Notes: generated from the sequence alone by a model not told the origin. DNA of 64,000 bases from Coprobacter fastidiosus (GCF_030296935.1 NZ_AP028032.1:3162001-3226000); one strand, 5' to 3'; positions 53,896 to 63,019 are shown, counted from the first letter of the stretch. Numbers and translations are program-made.

Positions 53896-54789
53896 TTATA
53901 TCCGTAACGACTTTTTTTGTAGATATTTATATAAGGTATAGCTGCATAAGACAAAAAGTATCAAACTATATACGGCAATATCCCAAGTACCGTTTTCCAT
54001 AGTACCGAGTTTTTCAAAGTAAGAAAGTTCGTATCCCTGATTTTCTATATAACGGAAAACAACGGTTATACTGTTATTAAAAAAATGTGCGGTTATCGGT
54101 AACCATATATTTCCTGACCATACGAGCAAATATCCGAAAAAAGCTCCGAGCAACATGCGAGGAATAAATCCGAAAAACTGAAAATGTACAGTGCTGAATA
54201 TTATTGCTCCGATCCATATTGCGGCATGTTTGTTACCTGTTTTTTCCCATAATAACTTTTGAAGGAGTCCTCTGAACAAGGCCTCTTCCCCTATACCGGT
54301 CAGAATACCGATAACAAAAATTAATAATACCAGAGCTCCTAAAGAATGTATGTTTAGTAGTTGATCGGTAATTAGCTGGGCTGAGGCTTCTTTATTACGC
54401 ATCCACGTTTCAACAGCCGAAAATTTCTCGGGCAATGACAAAGATTGATTCCAGCTTATGACTAGATTCATGAAGGGTGCAAATACGATCATACAGATTA
54501 TGACACCGATAAGTGCTGTAACAGTCGGTTTTTTATCCATTTTCAAGTAAGAAAACGGACGGGAACTGAATAGTCCGGCTGTAACTACGGCTGTGGAAAT
54601 AAAAAGAAAAATACATTGGATGGACATGCTTCCTACAAGAATATCCGATTGGGATAAAATGTTACTAAAACCGGTGCTGAATAACCATATCAATATTGCC
54701 GATATGATGAGCATTATCAGCATAATACAAAGCGTAATGAATATTTTCGTCCAAAAAGAAGCTGTTCCGTATATATTTGAAAAAGTCAT
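53896..54789 (-). CDS. CPBP-family intramembrane metalloprotease
   Basis: 297 aa, about eight membrane segments. The conserved motifs are GIGEEALFRGLLQ (EExxxR, about 165-175) and STVHFQFFGFIPRMLLGAFFGYLL (FxxxH-like and Arg), followed by ITAHFFNNS. This is the Rce1/Abi fold. Such enzymes cut prenylated or signal-type peptides in membranes; here the substrate is unknown. It lies 12 bp after menA on the same strand, so they are probably cotranscribed. Confidence 0.9.
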   Translation of the reverse strand: MTFSNIYGTASFWTKIFITLCIMLIMLIISAILIWLFSTGFSNILSQSDILVGSMSIQCIFLFISTAVVTAGLFSSRPFSYLKMDKKPTVTALIGVIICMIVFAPFMNLVISWNQSLSLPEKFSAVETWMRNKEASAQLITDQLLNIHSLGALVLLIFVIGILTGIGEEALFRGLLQKLLWEKTGNKHAAIWIGAIIFSTVHFQFFGFIPRMLLGAFFGYLLVWSGNIWLPITAHFFNNSITVVFRYIENQGYELSYFEKLGTMENGTWDIAVYSLILFVLCSYTLYKYLQKKSLRI

Positions 54790-54801
54790 ATTTTATGAAT
54801 G

Positions 54802-55686
54802 TTAAAAGCTTGCCGACCGGGTTATAATTAAAATAAGAATAAGTAATAGCGTAAATATCAGTTGATTTCGAGCAGTTTTCCCTAAAATCGGATTCAGTTC
54901 TGTTCCTTTCTTTTTTGTCATTGCATACCAAGTTTTCAGGTGTATACTTAAATATAGAATAGCGGCAATATAGCCGGTTATGCTGGTCGTGAACCAGATA
55001 GTTCCGGTAACAGCTAATGCTGCAATTCCATTCAAAAGGTATGCGTATTCTGCAAATTTATGCCCAAATAATACAACGAGTGTTTTTTTATTCGAAGTTT
55101 CATCAGTCTCTTTATCCCGATAATTGTTGACCATGAGAATATTGACCGATAATAAGCCCATAGCTATGCTGCAAAGAAACACTTGCCGTTCGAAATAAAG
55201 CGCCTGGACATAAAAAGAAAGATTAACAGCTATGAGTCCGAAAAAAATGAATACGGCGATATCTCCCAATCCGTGATAGGATAGGGGATAAGGTCCTGCA
55301 GAATAAGCTATTGCAAAAATTGCGATAAATATGCCGGCAAAAAGAAGTCCCCAACCGCCTATGGGGATTAGCAAACAGCCGGTAACACATGCTAAAGCCA
55401 AAGTCAGCATTGTTGCCAGAAGCATGGATTGGGGAGAAATATCACCGGATGCTACGGCTCGACGCGGTCCTACACGATCAGCATTGTCACTTCCTTTTTT
55501 ATAGTCGAAGTAATCATTGCCGAAATTTGAAGCGATTTGAGCCAATAATGCGAATATAAGACATATTGTAGCTGCATATCCGTTGAATGTATTCTGATAC
55601 CATGCGTATGCCGAAGCTGCAATTACAGGACTTACCGATGTCGGTAAAGTACGGGGACGGGCAGCCTCTATCCATTTCTTTATCAT
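54802..55686 (-). CDS. menA: 1,4-dihydroxy-2-naphthoate polyprenyltransferase
   Basis: 294 aa, UbiA fold with about nine membrane segments. ARPRTLPTSVSPVIAASAYAW, NFGNDYFDYKKGSDNADRVGPRRAVASG (first Asp-rich motif for the Mg-diphosphate) and NNYRDKETDETSNKKTLVV (second motif) identify MenA. It makes demethylmenaquinone for anaerobic respiration with fumarate. It lies between the AAA-DUF4435 gene (12 bp upstream) and the CPBP gene. Confidence 0.94.
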   Translation of the reverse strand: MIKKWIEAARPRTLPTSVSPVIAASAYAWYQNTFNGYAATICLIFALLAQIASNFGNDYFDYKKGSDNADRVGPRRAVASGDISPQSMLLATMLTLALACVTGCLLIPIGGWGLLFAGIFIAIFAIAYSAGPYPLSYHGLGDIAVFIFFGLIAVNLSFYVQALYFERQVFLCSIAMGLLSVNILMVNNYRDKETDETSNKKTLVVLFGHKFAEYAYLLNGIAALAVTGTIWFTTSITGYIAAILYLSIHLKTWYAMTKKKGTELNPILGKTARNQLIFTLLLILILIITRSASF

Positions 55687-55698
55687 TGAAACTCTATC

Positions 55699-57279
55699 TT
55701 AAAGTTCTTCTTCGTTTTCCTTTTGTACGATACCGAAACAAGCTTGTATCGCTTTACGTATTGTTGCGGCATCTTCTTTGTCTTCTTTCAAAATCGAAAG
55801 CACAAAGCTAAGATATTTTTCTTTATTTGCCAATCCGCATAAATGAGTCACTCGGCTTTGTGGTAGCATCCCTTTTTGATTATATACTCTTAAAATGGCC
55901 GGATAATCTTCATTTTCAGCATATCGGATAAACTCCTCGAGAATATTTCTATATATAGAGTCCGTGTCTATATTATCGGTCAACGTTTCTATATGCCGGG
56001 TAAACTCTTCGATGGTGTTTAAACGCCGGTCTATCGTGTATTCGATTTCTCTGCGGGTACGGTGACGGGTGTGTAGTAAGGCTTGAGATTCTATATCCTT
56101 TTTGAAAAGAGCTATTACGTTCTGTTTTACAGCATGAAACACTTCGTCTTCATTCTGTAACATTCTTCTGGCAATTACTCGGATTATAGGTTCGAGCATT
56201 AGCAGATTTTCTACTTCAGCAACATCCGGAACATAAATGTTTCGTTCTCTTAAATATTTGATTTCATGCGGTGTACGTCTATCTCTATCTACAATTCCTT
56301 TTGATTCGAGATGATGAAATCCTTTCATTTCGGCAAAAGCTTTAGTCGTTTCTATGACCTTAGAGCATCCTCCGAGCGGTTTTACCATATATTCCGGGAA
56401 AATATACGGGTATAATTTTATATCGATACTGGATGAGTCCGTGCCTTCTATAAAAAGAATAGGTTTCCGGCTTCCTAACAGTTCAAGATAAACTTCTTCT
56501 GGAAAAAGTTCTTGATTTTCTATGAGTTCGTAATCCCAAGAGTGTTGATCTGCATCGTATGATTTTACCCATATTCTTATTCCTCCGGTTCTTGTCGTTG
56601 CGAATTCTATATCGTGTGTCAGATATACAAATGTGCAGTCGGGGCGTTCTTGTTCTATATAATCCCATAAAGAACTCATGATCGAGCGATGCAGATGAAC
56701 TTCCGGATCTTCGATAATCAAAATAGAGTCGGGCGATGCCGATAGTGCCGCTGCGATTAGATAGAATACCACCCTTTCGCCTTGACTCATGCGCAAAGCA
56801 TTATATGGATTATTACATTTATCCGATATGATTTCCAAACGATCAGGTTTGCGCAATAGCCGACTGTGTGGAAATATTTTTTCCCATATAACTTGAGTTC
56901 TGTCGAGTTTTGTAATCGGGATGGCTACTCCGATCTCATTCTTTAACCGTTCTTTATATTCCGTTAGCGTTTTGAATTCTTCATATTGAAGTAGGCAAAA
57001 CAGTTGCTCGAATTCCGTTTGTGTTTGAGAAGCCGATTTTTCGCTGAAAGCTTCTTTAAACTGTCGGGCAATGGAGTTGGGAGAATCGGGAGAGTCAGGA
57101 ACGATACAAACCGAGTTCAGTGCGGATATGCGAAATGTCTGTTCAGGATATTCCCGTTCTATTTCTTCTCCGAAACGACTCTTGCCTGCTCCGTTTGCAC
57201 CGATTATAACTATATTATGAGGGTTCTGTAAAACAATTCTTTCCGATAAATCGTTTTTAGGAGGTAATGTGATTTCCAT
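55699..57279 (-). CDS. Fused AAA ATPase-DUF4435 (TOPRIM-like) protein
   Basis: 526 aa. Residues 1-255 are an ABC/AAA-type ATPase: Walker A IIGANGAGKSRFG (about 26-38), signature-like MSQGERV, Walker B SILIIEDPEVHLH, and YLTHD. Residues about 270-380 match DUF4435: ILFIEGTDSSSIDIKLY, a Gly-rich strand (VKPLGGCSKV), GIVDRDR (DxD) and DVAEVENLL, i.e. TOPRIM-style acidic residues. PARIS defence (AriA ATPase, AriB DUF4435) exists in fused forms, and OLD nucleases are built alike. It sits among housekeeping genes, so a repair role is equally possible. The frame opens with TTG 2 codons earlier; I use the ATG at 57279. Confidence 0.85.
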   Translation of the reverse strand: MEITLPPKNDLSERIVLQNPHNIVIIGANGAGKSRFGEEIEREYPEQTFRISALNSVCIVPDSPDSPNSIARQFKEAFSEKSASQTQTEFEQLFCLLQYEEFKTLTEYKERLKNEIGVAIPITKLDRTQVIWEKIFPHSRLLRKPDRLEIISDKCNNPYNALRMSQGERVVFYLIAAALSASPDSILIIEDPEVHLHRSIMSSLWDYIEQERPDCTFVYLTHDIEFATTRTGGIRIWVKSYDADQHSWDYELIENQELFPEEVYLELLGSRKPILFIEGTDSSSIDIKLYPYIFPEYMVKPLGGCSKVIETTKAFAEMKGFHHLESKGIVDRDRRTPHEIKYLRERNIYVPDVAEVENLLMLEPIIRVIARRMLQNEDEVFHAVKQNVIALFKKDIESQALLHTRHRTRREIEYTIDRRLNTIEEFTRHIETLTDNIDTDSIYRNILEEFIRYAENEDYPAILRVYNQKGMLPQSRVTHLCGLANKEKYLSFVLSILKEDKEDAATIRKAIQACFGIVQKENEEEL

Positions 57280-57367
57280 ATACAAACATGTTATCTTTAG
57301 AAAAACTTGTATTTCTCAAATGTACGGAATTATCATTTATAAAAGTGCCCGACTGCCATTTTTTTTT

Positions 57368-57375
57368 TATTTTTG
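57368..57375 (+). promoter_or_regulatory. Promoter of ribE
   Basis: TATTTTTG, about 30 bases before the ATG at 57405. I see no FMN riboswitch in the short leader. Confidence 0.5.
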
Positions 57376-57404
57376 AGGCAGATATAATTTAAAAACGGAA
57401 TATT

Positions 57405-58010
57405 ATGTTTTCAGGAATTGTAGAAGAAGCAGCTACCGTTGTGGCTCTTAAAAAAGAACAGGGAAATTTGCATTTGACTCTTTCTTGTTCGTTTACTGAC
57501 GAGTTGAAAATAGATCAGAGCGTGGCACATAACGGAGTATGTCTTACCGTGGTGAGTATAGAAGAAGGGGCATATACCGTGACAGCGATTCAAGAAACTC
57601 TTGACAGAAGCAATCTGGGCTTGTTGAAGGTCGGCGATAAAGTCAATCTCGAACGAAGTATGGTGATGAACGGACGGTTAGACGGGCATATCGTTCAGGG
57701 ACATGTTGACCAGACAGCTCGTTGCACTGCTGTAGAAGAAGCCGATGGCAGTTGGTATTATACTTTTGTATATGATTTTGACAAAAAGAAAGCTCGCGAA
57801 GGATATATGACAGTGGAGAAAGGATCGGTAACGGTAAACGGTGTGAGCCTTACAGTTTGCAATTCTAAAGATGACAGTTTTCAGGTAGCTATAATTCCTT
57901 ATACTCATGAACATACGAACTTTCATCAGATTACAGTCGGGAGTGTAGTAAATCTTGAATTTGACATTATCGGTAAGTATATCAGCCGCATGATGAAGTA
58001 TTCTGATTAA
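57405..58010 (+). CDS. ribE: Riboflavin synthase
   Basis: 201 aa, two lumazine-binding repeats. The first is MFSGIVEEAATVVAL...VAHNGVCLTV, and the second begins LDGHIVQGHVDQTARC and has VTVNGVSLTVCN. The enzyme joins two 6,7-dimethyl-8-ribityllumazine molecules to give riboflavin in the cytosol. It is 10 bp upstream of a flavin-dependent nitroreductase, so product and user are made together. Confidence 0.95.
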   Translation: MFSGIVEEAATVVALKKEQGNLHLTLSCSFTDELKIDQSVAHNGVCLTVVSIEEGAYTVTAIQETLDRSNLGLLKVGDKVNLERSMVMNGRLDGHIVQGHVDQTARCTAVEEADGSWYYTFVYDFDKKKAREGYMTVEKGSVTVNGVSLTVCNSKDDSFQVAIIPYTHEHTNFHQITVGSVVNLEFDIIGKYISRMMKYSD

Positions 58011-58020
58011 ATCTGCATAT

Positions 58021-58563
58021 ATGGATTTCCTTTCTCTTGTAAAACAGCGGCAGAGCGATCGGGCTTTTGATCCGGAACGTTCTGTCGAGCCGGAAAAGCT
58101 GGAGCGCATTTTAGAGGCGGGACGGCTTGCCCCGTCATCCTGTAATTCGCAACCTTGGCATTTTATCGTAGTCGATGATCCGGAGTTGAAAAATCGTGTA
58201 GCAGATGCGACATCGAATCGAATATTGAACATTAACCACTTTACCAAACAAGCTCCGGTACATATTGTTATTGTTGAGGAAAGTGCTAATATTTCTGCCG
58301 GTTTGGGAGGCTGGATCAAGCGGAAGCATTTTCCGCATATCGATATTGGAGTAGCCGCAGCACATATTGTTTTGGCTGCGGCTGCCGAAGGATTGGGCAG
58401 TTGTATGCTGGGGTGGTTCGACGAAAAAGCCATGCGTAAGGTTTTGGGAATTCCTTCCGGAAAAAGAGTTATACTCGATATTGTAATAGGATATTCGGTG
58501 CAGGAACATCGTGATAAAAAAAGAAAATCGGCAGATACGGTAATATCTGCCAATCACTATTGA
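58021..58563 (+). CDS. FMN-dependent nitroreductase family protein
   Basis: 180 aa, single nitroreductase domain. LVKQRQSDRAFDPERSVEPEKLERILEAGRLAPSSCNSQPWHFIVV shows the FMN phosphate and ring contacts (R-x-S/D-R-F and PSSCNSQPW), and GLGSCMLGWFDEKAMRKVLGIP the C-terminal part. It probably reduces quinones, nitro compounds or related acceptors with NAD(P)H. The natural substrate is unknown. It forms an operon with ribE and is followed by a terminator. Confidence 0.9.
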   Translation: MDFLSLVKQRQSDRAFDPERSVEPEKLERILEAGRLAPSSCNSQPWHFIVVDDPELKNRVADATSNRILNINHFTKQAPVHIVIVEESANISAGLGGWIKRKHFPHIDIGVAAAHIVLAAAAEGLGSCMLGWFDEKAMRKVLGIPSGKRVILDIVIGYSVQEHRDKKRKSADTVISANHY

Positions 58564-58583
58564 ATGTGAATGAGAAATAAGAG

Positions 58584-58613
58584 CGTGTACAATTTTGTAC
58601 ACGTTTTTTTTTA
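58584..58613 (+). terminator. Terminator of the ribE operon
   Basis: CGTGTACAA and TTGTACACG pair, followed by nine T. Confidence 0.8.
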
Positions 58614-58616
58614 CAT

Positions 58617-58624
58617 TACTTTTG
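58617..58624 (+). promoter_or_regulatory. Promoter of purM
   Basis: TACTTTTG, 24 bases before the ATG at 58649, directly after the preceding terminator. Confidence 0.5.
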
Positions 58625-58648
58625 TAAGCGAATCAGAAAATTACCATA

Positions 58649-59815
58649 ATGAGCGATCAACGTTATAATCTGCGCGGCGTTTCCGCATCGAAAGAGGATG
58701 TTCATAATGCCATAAAAAATATAGACAAGGGAATTTTCCCGAAAGCCTTTTGTAAAATTATTCCTGATATTCTCGGGGGAGATCCGGAGTATTGCAATAT
58801 CATGCATGCCGACGGGGCGGGGACAAAATCTTCTTTAGCGTATATATATTGGAAAGAAACCGGAGATCTTTCGGTTTGGAAAGGGATTGCCCAAGATGCG
58901 CTTATTATGAATATCGATGATCTTTTGTGTGTCGGTGCTACCGATAACATTCTTGTGTCTTCGACCATAGGACGAAATAAATTGTTGATTCCCGGTGAGG
59001 TCATTTCTGCCATTATTAACGGTACGGACGAATTGCTTTCGGAATTGCGTGAGTTAGGTGTAAACGCTTATGCTACCGGAGGCGAGACAGCCGATGTAGG
59101 GGATTTGGTGCGTACGATTATTGTGGATAGTACGGTGACATGCCGGATGAAGCGGTCGGATGTCATATCGAATCATCGTATACAGGATGGTGACGTTATC
59201 GTAGGTATGGCCTCATTCGGACAGGCTACTTATGAAAAAGAATATAATGGAGGCATGGGTAGTAATGGCTTGACTTCTGCACGTCATGATGTTTTTTCTA
59301 AATATTTAGCTGAGAAATATCCCGAAAGTTATGATGCGGCTGTTCCTGAAGAGCTTATCTATTCCGGAGGACTTCGTCTTACAGACGAGATTAAGGGATT
59401 GGGGCTTGATGCAGGTAAACTTGTATTGTCGCCTACCCGTACTTATGCACCAGTAATTAAAAAATTATTGGATTATATGAGGCCGGAAATACATGGTATG
59501 GTACATTGTTCGGGTGGAGCACAAACTAAGGTAATGCATTTTGTAGAAGGTGTGAAAGTCACGAAAAATAATCTTTTCCCTGTTCCGCCTCTCTTTAAGA
59601 TGATACAAGAACAGTCAGGAACTGACTGGCAGGAGATGTATAAAGTGTTTAATATGGGACATCGTATGGAAGTGTATGTGACACCAGACCGAGCACAAGA
59701 AGTCATAGATATTACCCGCTCATTCGGGATCGATGCCCAGATTATCGGATTTGTCGAAAAAGCTGATAAGAATAGTCTCGTTATCGAATCGGAATTCGGA
59801 CATTTCGAATATTAG
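58649..59815 (+). CDS. purM: Phosphoribosylformylglycinamidine cyclo-ligase (AIR synthase)
   Basis: 388 aa. MHADGAGTKSSLAYIYWKETGD (ATP and substrate site), DALIMNIDDLLCVGATDNILVSSTIGRNK, GGETADVGDLVRTIIVDSTVTC and VHCSGGAQTKVMHFVEGVKVTKNNLFPVPPLFKMIQ are as in PurM. It closes the imidazole ring in purine synthesis using ATP. It belongs to the longer Bacteroidota type (E. coli 345 aa). It is monocistronic. Confidence 0.95.
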   Translation: MSDQRYNLRGVSASKEDVHNAIKNIDKGIFPKAFCKIIPDILGGDPEYCNIMHADGAGTKSSLAYIYWKETGDLSVWKGIAQDALIMNIDDLLCVGATDNILVSSTIGRNKLLIPGEVISAIINGTDELLSELRELGVNAYATGGETADVGDLVRTIIVDSTVTCRMKRSDVISNHRIQDGDVIVGMASFGQATYEKEYNGGMGSNGLTSARHDVFSKYLAEKYPESYDAAVPEELIYSGGLRLTDEIKGLGLDAGKLVLSPTRTYAPVIKKLLDYMRPEIHGMVHCSGGAQTKVMHFVEGVKVTKNNLFPVPPLFKMIQEQSGTDWQEMYKVFNMGHRMEVYVTPDRAQEVIDITRSFGIDAQIIGFVEKADKNSLVIESEFGHFEY

Positions 59816-59831
59816 AACTTCTGGAAATGAT

Positions 59832-59886
59832 AAAAAAACAAACCGTTCGCCGGAATTTTTCATTTCCGAAGAACGGTTTGTTTTTT
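59832..59886. terminator. Bidirectional terminator between purM and hsp20
   Basis: AAAACAAACCGTTC...GAACGGTTTGTTTT, extended by GGAA/TTCC inside. It serves both convergent genes. Confidence 0.85.
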
Positions 59887-59914
59887 ATTGTTTTATCCGA
59901 TAAATTTTGTTGTT

Positions 59915-60340
59915 TTATTTTACCGGAATTTGTTTCGGTTCTTTAGATTCGGGAAGAGCCTTTTTGGGAATTGTGACACTTAATATGCCATTTTCCTGCT
60001 TAGCTTCAATCCCATCCTTATTGATATTTTCCGGTAAAACCAAAGTTTGACGAAATTGAGAATAGGAGAATTCCCTTCTTAGGAATTTGCCTTTTTTATC
60101 TTTTTCTTCATTTTCTTTTTTATTTTCCACCGTGATTATAAGATGATCATTATCGTCTATGCGAACGCTGAAGTCATCTTTAGTCAGACCCGGAGCAGCT
60201 ATTTCTACTTCGTATTCTTTATCGTTTTCGATAATGTTTACAGCAGGTGCTGAACTGTTGGATTTTGCGATCCATTCGTTTCCGAAAAAATCATTAAAGA
60301 TACCGGGTAACCAGTTTTGAGAATGTTTTGCAGGTGTCAT
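59915..60340 (-). CDS. Small heat-shock protein (Hsp20/alpha-crystallin)
   Basis: 141 aa. The alpha-crystallin domain begins about residue 36 (VNIIENDKEYEVEIAAPGLTKDDFSVRIDDNDHLIITVENK). It continues FSYSQFRQTLVLPENINKDGIEAKQENGILSVTIPKK and ends with the tail motif (PKQIPVK, IxI/V-like). It holds unfolded proteins during stress. Just upstream is a full Shine-Dalgarno (AGGAGGT), uncommon in this phylum, which suggests strong translation. Confidence 0.95.
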   Translation of the reverse strand: MTPAKHSQNWLPGIFNDFFGNEWIAKSNSSAPAVNIIENDKEYEVEIAAPGLTKDDFSVRIDDNDHLIITVENKKENEEKDKKGKFLRREFSYSQFRQTLVLPENINKDGIEAKQENGILSVTIPKKALPESKEPKQIPVK

Positions 60341-60346
60341 AATTGT

Positions 60347-60353
60347 ACCTCCT
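60347..60353 (-). promoter_or_regulatory. Canonical Shine-Dalgarno of hsp20
   Basis: AGGAGGT on the minus strand, 6 bases before the ATG. Bacteroidota genes rarely have so strong a site. Confidence 0.7.
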
Positions 60354-60506
60354 AAAAATTAAATTAAACATATAACTATTAAGTAAAAAAACTTTGAACT
60401 GTTTAAATATCAATTCAAAATACTATTAGTACTACTGCAAAGAACATGCCACAAAAAGAATTTGCGGCGGTATTGGCAGTTAAAAAAAACGATATAAGCT
60501 CAAATT

Positions 60507-61022
60507 TTATTGGGTAATAGCAATATCGTATCGCAGTAGAGAGAATTGTATATGGAAAGGGTAGCCCTCTAATTTTTTGTTTCCTCCGGTACTTTTATGA
60601 AAATAATATCGTTTGCCCTTGTCGAAACTTTCTATTTCAAATTGCCGAGTTGTATGGGGCAGTAATTCTCCATCGACCATTACTTCCCGGTAATCAATCA
60701 TTTTTCCGTTGGGAGCTCTATATGTGATTTTTAGTTTTACTCGGGTAACCAGATTTTCGGTATTGTTTTGTAGCATGAATGTTTCGGTACGGTCATTCAG
60801 CCTTTTTTCAAAACCTAACATGTCTATGGCATGGGCAAAATCTGTTTTTCTTAGACTTCCGGATTTCCCGCATAAAGTATTTTGTACTGTATCCTTTTTG
60901 TTTGTAATGATTCGTGCCGGCTGTGTTCGTGGTACGAACGGATTTTTCGGAACGTTGTTTTGTCCGGATAGTAAGATACAATTACAAGAAAGCACTATAA
61001 TCAAAAAGAGTACATGTTTCAT
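60507..61022 (-). CDS. Secreted hypothetical protein, 171 aa
   Basis: The signal peptide ends near LLSGQ (about 20). The mature part has a Pro/Arg-rich link (PKNPFVPRTQPARI), then beta-strands: ETFMLQNNTENLVTRVKLKITYRAPNGKMIDYREVMVDGELLPHTTRQFEIESFDKGKRYY. These resemble an immunoglobulin-like fold with the logic of a periplasmic assembly or adhesion domain. No family is certain. It is divergent from the NamZ gene (130 bp). Confidence 0.7.
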   Translation of the reverse strand: MKHVLFLIIVLSCNCILLSGQNNVPKNPFVPRTQPARIITNKKDTVQNTLCGKSGSLRKTDFAHAIDMLGFEKRLNDRTETFMLQNNTENLVTRVKLKITYRAPNGKMIDYREVMVDGELLPHTTRQFEIESFDKGKRYYFHKSTGGNKKLEGYPFHIQFSLLRYDIAITQ

Positions 61023-61151
61023 GATAGGATAGCTATAAATGATTAACTTTAGTTACAAAAATAAGATTTTTAGGATAAATGGCGGTAATTCTGTTTAGAA
61101 AATGTATATTAGAAAACGCATTTCTGTATCTTTACAGACAAAAATAAAAAA

Positions 61152-62324
61152 ATGAAACGTCATACATTTCTATTGATATTGGGGGTTTTATCTTTAGGTG
61201 TAATTCAAGCTGTTCCTTTATTGAATGGGGCGGATCAGATTGATAAAATTGTTTCTTTGTTAAAATCCAAACGGGTCGGATTAGTCGTTAATCATACTTC
61301 TTTGGTGGGGGATAAGCAAGTACATCTTTTGGATACATTATTGAGTCGGGGAGTTCATGTCGTCTCTGTTTTTGCACCGGAACACGGCTTTCGCGGAAAT
61401 GCAGATGCCGGAGAAGTTGTCATGAATGGTCGTGACAAGCAGTCGGGTTTGTCCGTTATATCCCTTTATGGGAAAAATAAAAAGCCGACAAGGGAACAGC
61501 TGTCTGGAATAGATGTTATAGTATTCGATATTCAAGATGTCGGTGCTCGTTTTTACACTTACATAAGTACTATGTATTATGTAATGCAGTCTTGTGCTGA
61601 AACAGGAGTGGAGATGGTCGTGTTGGATCGTCCTAATCCGAACGATTATATTGACGGACCGATCATGCAAGACTCTTTGCGTTCATTTGTTGGAATGTTG
61701 CCGCTTCCGGTTCTACACGGTTTGACAATCGGGGAATTGGCCGGAATGATTCGGGGTGAAAATTGGGGGGATACTCATTCCTTAAAACTTACGGTAATCC
61801 CTGTAAAAGGTTGGCAACATGGAGATTCTTATATTCTTCCTGTGAAACCGTCTCCTAACTTGCCGAATAGTCGATCTATCACATTATATCCGTCATTATG
61901 TTTTTTTGAGGCGACAGATATTAGTGTAGGGCGGGGTACTCGTTACCCTTTTCAAGTATTGGGCTATCCGGATAAGAAATTCGGAACATTTAGTTTCACA
62001 CCTCGTGCGCTTCCCGGCTTTGATAAGAATCCATTACAGAAAGATAAGACTTGTTTCGGAATCGATTTACGGGAGATTGAAGTGAGTGGAGGATTGTCAT
62101 TGAAATATATCCTTGATTTTTACCGGATTGCAGATCAAGGAAAATCCTTTTTTACCAGACCTCGTTTTTTTGATATGTTGATGGGAAATACGCAGGTCAG
62201 AATGGACATAATTGCCGGAAAAAATGAGAGTCAAATAAAAGGGCGCTGGGCTGATGAATTGAAAGAATACCGGCAGATGAGAAAGCGATATTTACTTTAT
62301 CCTGATTTTCGTAATTTTGATTAA
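61152..62324 (+). CDS. DUF1343 exo-beta-N-acetylmuramidase (NamZ-like)
   Basis: 390 aa with a signal peptide (to IQAV, about 20). KRVGLVVNHTSLVGDKQVHLLDTLLSRGVHVVSVFAPEHGFRGNADAGE, IDVIVFDIQDVGARFYTYISTMYYVM and LDRPNPNDYIDGPIM are DUF1343 signatures. NamZ removes MurNAc from the ends of peptidoglycan fragments. It probably acts in the periplasm in cell-wall recycling. No murein permease or kinase is nearby. Confidence 0.9.
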   Translation: MKRHTFLLILGVLSLGVIQAVPLLNGADQIDKIVSLLKSKRVGLVVNHTSLVGDKQVHLLDTLLSRGVHVVSVFAPEHGFRGNADAGEVVMNGRDKQSGLSVISLYGKNKKPTREQLSGIDVIVFDIQDVGARFYTYISTMYYVMQSCAETGVEMVVLDRPNPNDYIDGPIMQDSLRSFVGMLPLPVLHGLTIGELAGMIRGENWGDTHSLKLTVIPVKGWQHGDSYILPVKPSPNLPNSRSITLYPSLCFFEATDISVGRGTRYPFQVLGYPDKKFGTFSFTPRALPGFDKNPLQKDKTCFGIDLREIEVSGGLSLKYILDFYRIADQGKSFFTRPRFFDMLMGNTQVRMDIIAGKNESQIKGRWADELKEYRQMRKRYLLYPDFRNFD

Positions 62325-62350
62325 TGTGTTGTTGGAAATTTAAAGCCTGT

Positions 62351-62851
62351 TTAAATTTCGGAGAGACGAAGCATCAACTTTGCAGCTGCTCGGGCGTCAC
62401 TCAATGCATCATGGTGGTTAAGAGGAATTTGAAAATATTCACTGACAGTGTTGAGTTTATGATTTCTGAGAAATGGCAGTTTTTTGCGGGCTAATCGATA
62501 AGTACAGATACTTTCCGGAAGATGACTGGCGATTTGAGCCTTTTCGAGACAAGCATGCAGAACGCTCATGTCAAAAGGTGCATTATGTGCGACAATCGCG
62601 TCGCATTTGACAAACCACGAATCGATCCGACTCCAGACTTCTTCAAACGTCGGAGCATCCATTACCTTATCGGGGGTAATTCCATGTATGGCCGTACTCC
62701 AGTGTGAAAAGAAAAAAGGCTGAGGTTTTATAAGAGTTTCCCATTCTCTTGTTATTAGTCCGTTATTAACGATTACTAATCCCATAGAACAAGCACTGCT
62801 TCTGTATTTGTTGGCAGTTTCAAAATCTATTGCGATAAAATTGTTGATCAT
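62351..62851 (-). CDS. DnaQ-like 3'-5' exonuclease
   Basis: 166 aa, DEDDh fold. FIAIDFETANKYRSSACSMGLV (DxE), WSRIDSWFVKCDAIVAHNAPFDMSVL and LNHHDALSDARAAAKLML (HxxxxD) contain all five catalytic residues. A stand-alone proofreading-type nuclease of DNA repair, or a RNase T/oligoribonuclease-like enzyme. The frame opens 6 codons earlier with TTG; ATG at 62851 precedes the first strand. Confidence 0.92.
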   Translation of the reverse strand: MINNFIAIDFETANKYRSSACSMGLVIVNNGLITREWETLIKPQPFFFSHWSTAIHGITPDKVMDAPTFEEVWSRIDSWFVKCDAIVAHNAPFDMSVLHACLEKAQIASHLPESICTYRLARKKLPFLRNHKLNTVSEYFQIPLNHHDALSDARAAAKLMLRLSEI

Positions 62852-62986
62852 ATTTTGTTCTTGGTGCAAACATACTCAAAAAGAACTATCTGATCGAATA
62901 TTTTAGAAATTTTATTGCTTATCGATATGGATAAGTGGATCTAAATGTTATTGATTTAAAAAATATAGTAGCAAAAAGATTATATT

Positions 62987-63019
62987 TTTGGGTTATTCTA
63001 TGCAAAAGTGTTATATTTG
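62987..63019 (+). promoter_or_regulatory. Promoter of asnA
   Basis: TTTG (62987-62990), 21 bases, TATATTTG (63012-63019). The leader is about 112 nt. Confidence 0.7.

Noticed and set aside
53896-54789. CPBP (Abi) protease together with the AAA-DUF4435 gene as a defence island
   Set aside because: menA lies between them and CPBP proteins are mostly housekeeping; shared strand alone is not enough.
57678-58553. Minus-strand 291-aa frame over ribE and the nitroreductase
   Set aside because: It covers two conserved genes on the other strand and has no recognisable domain.
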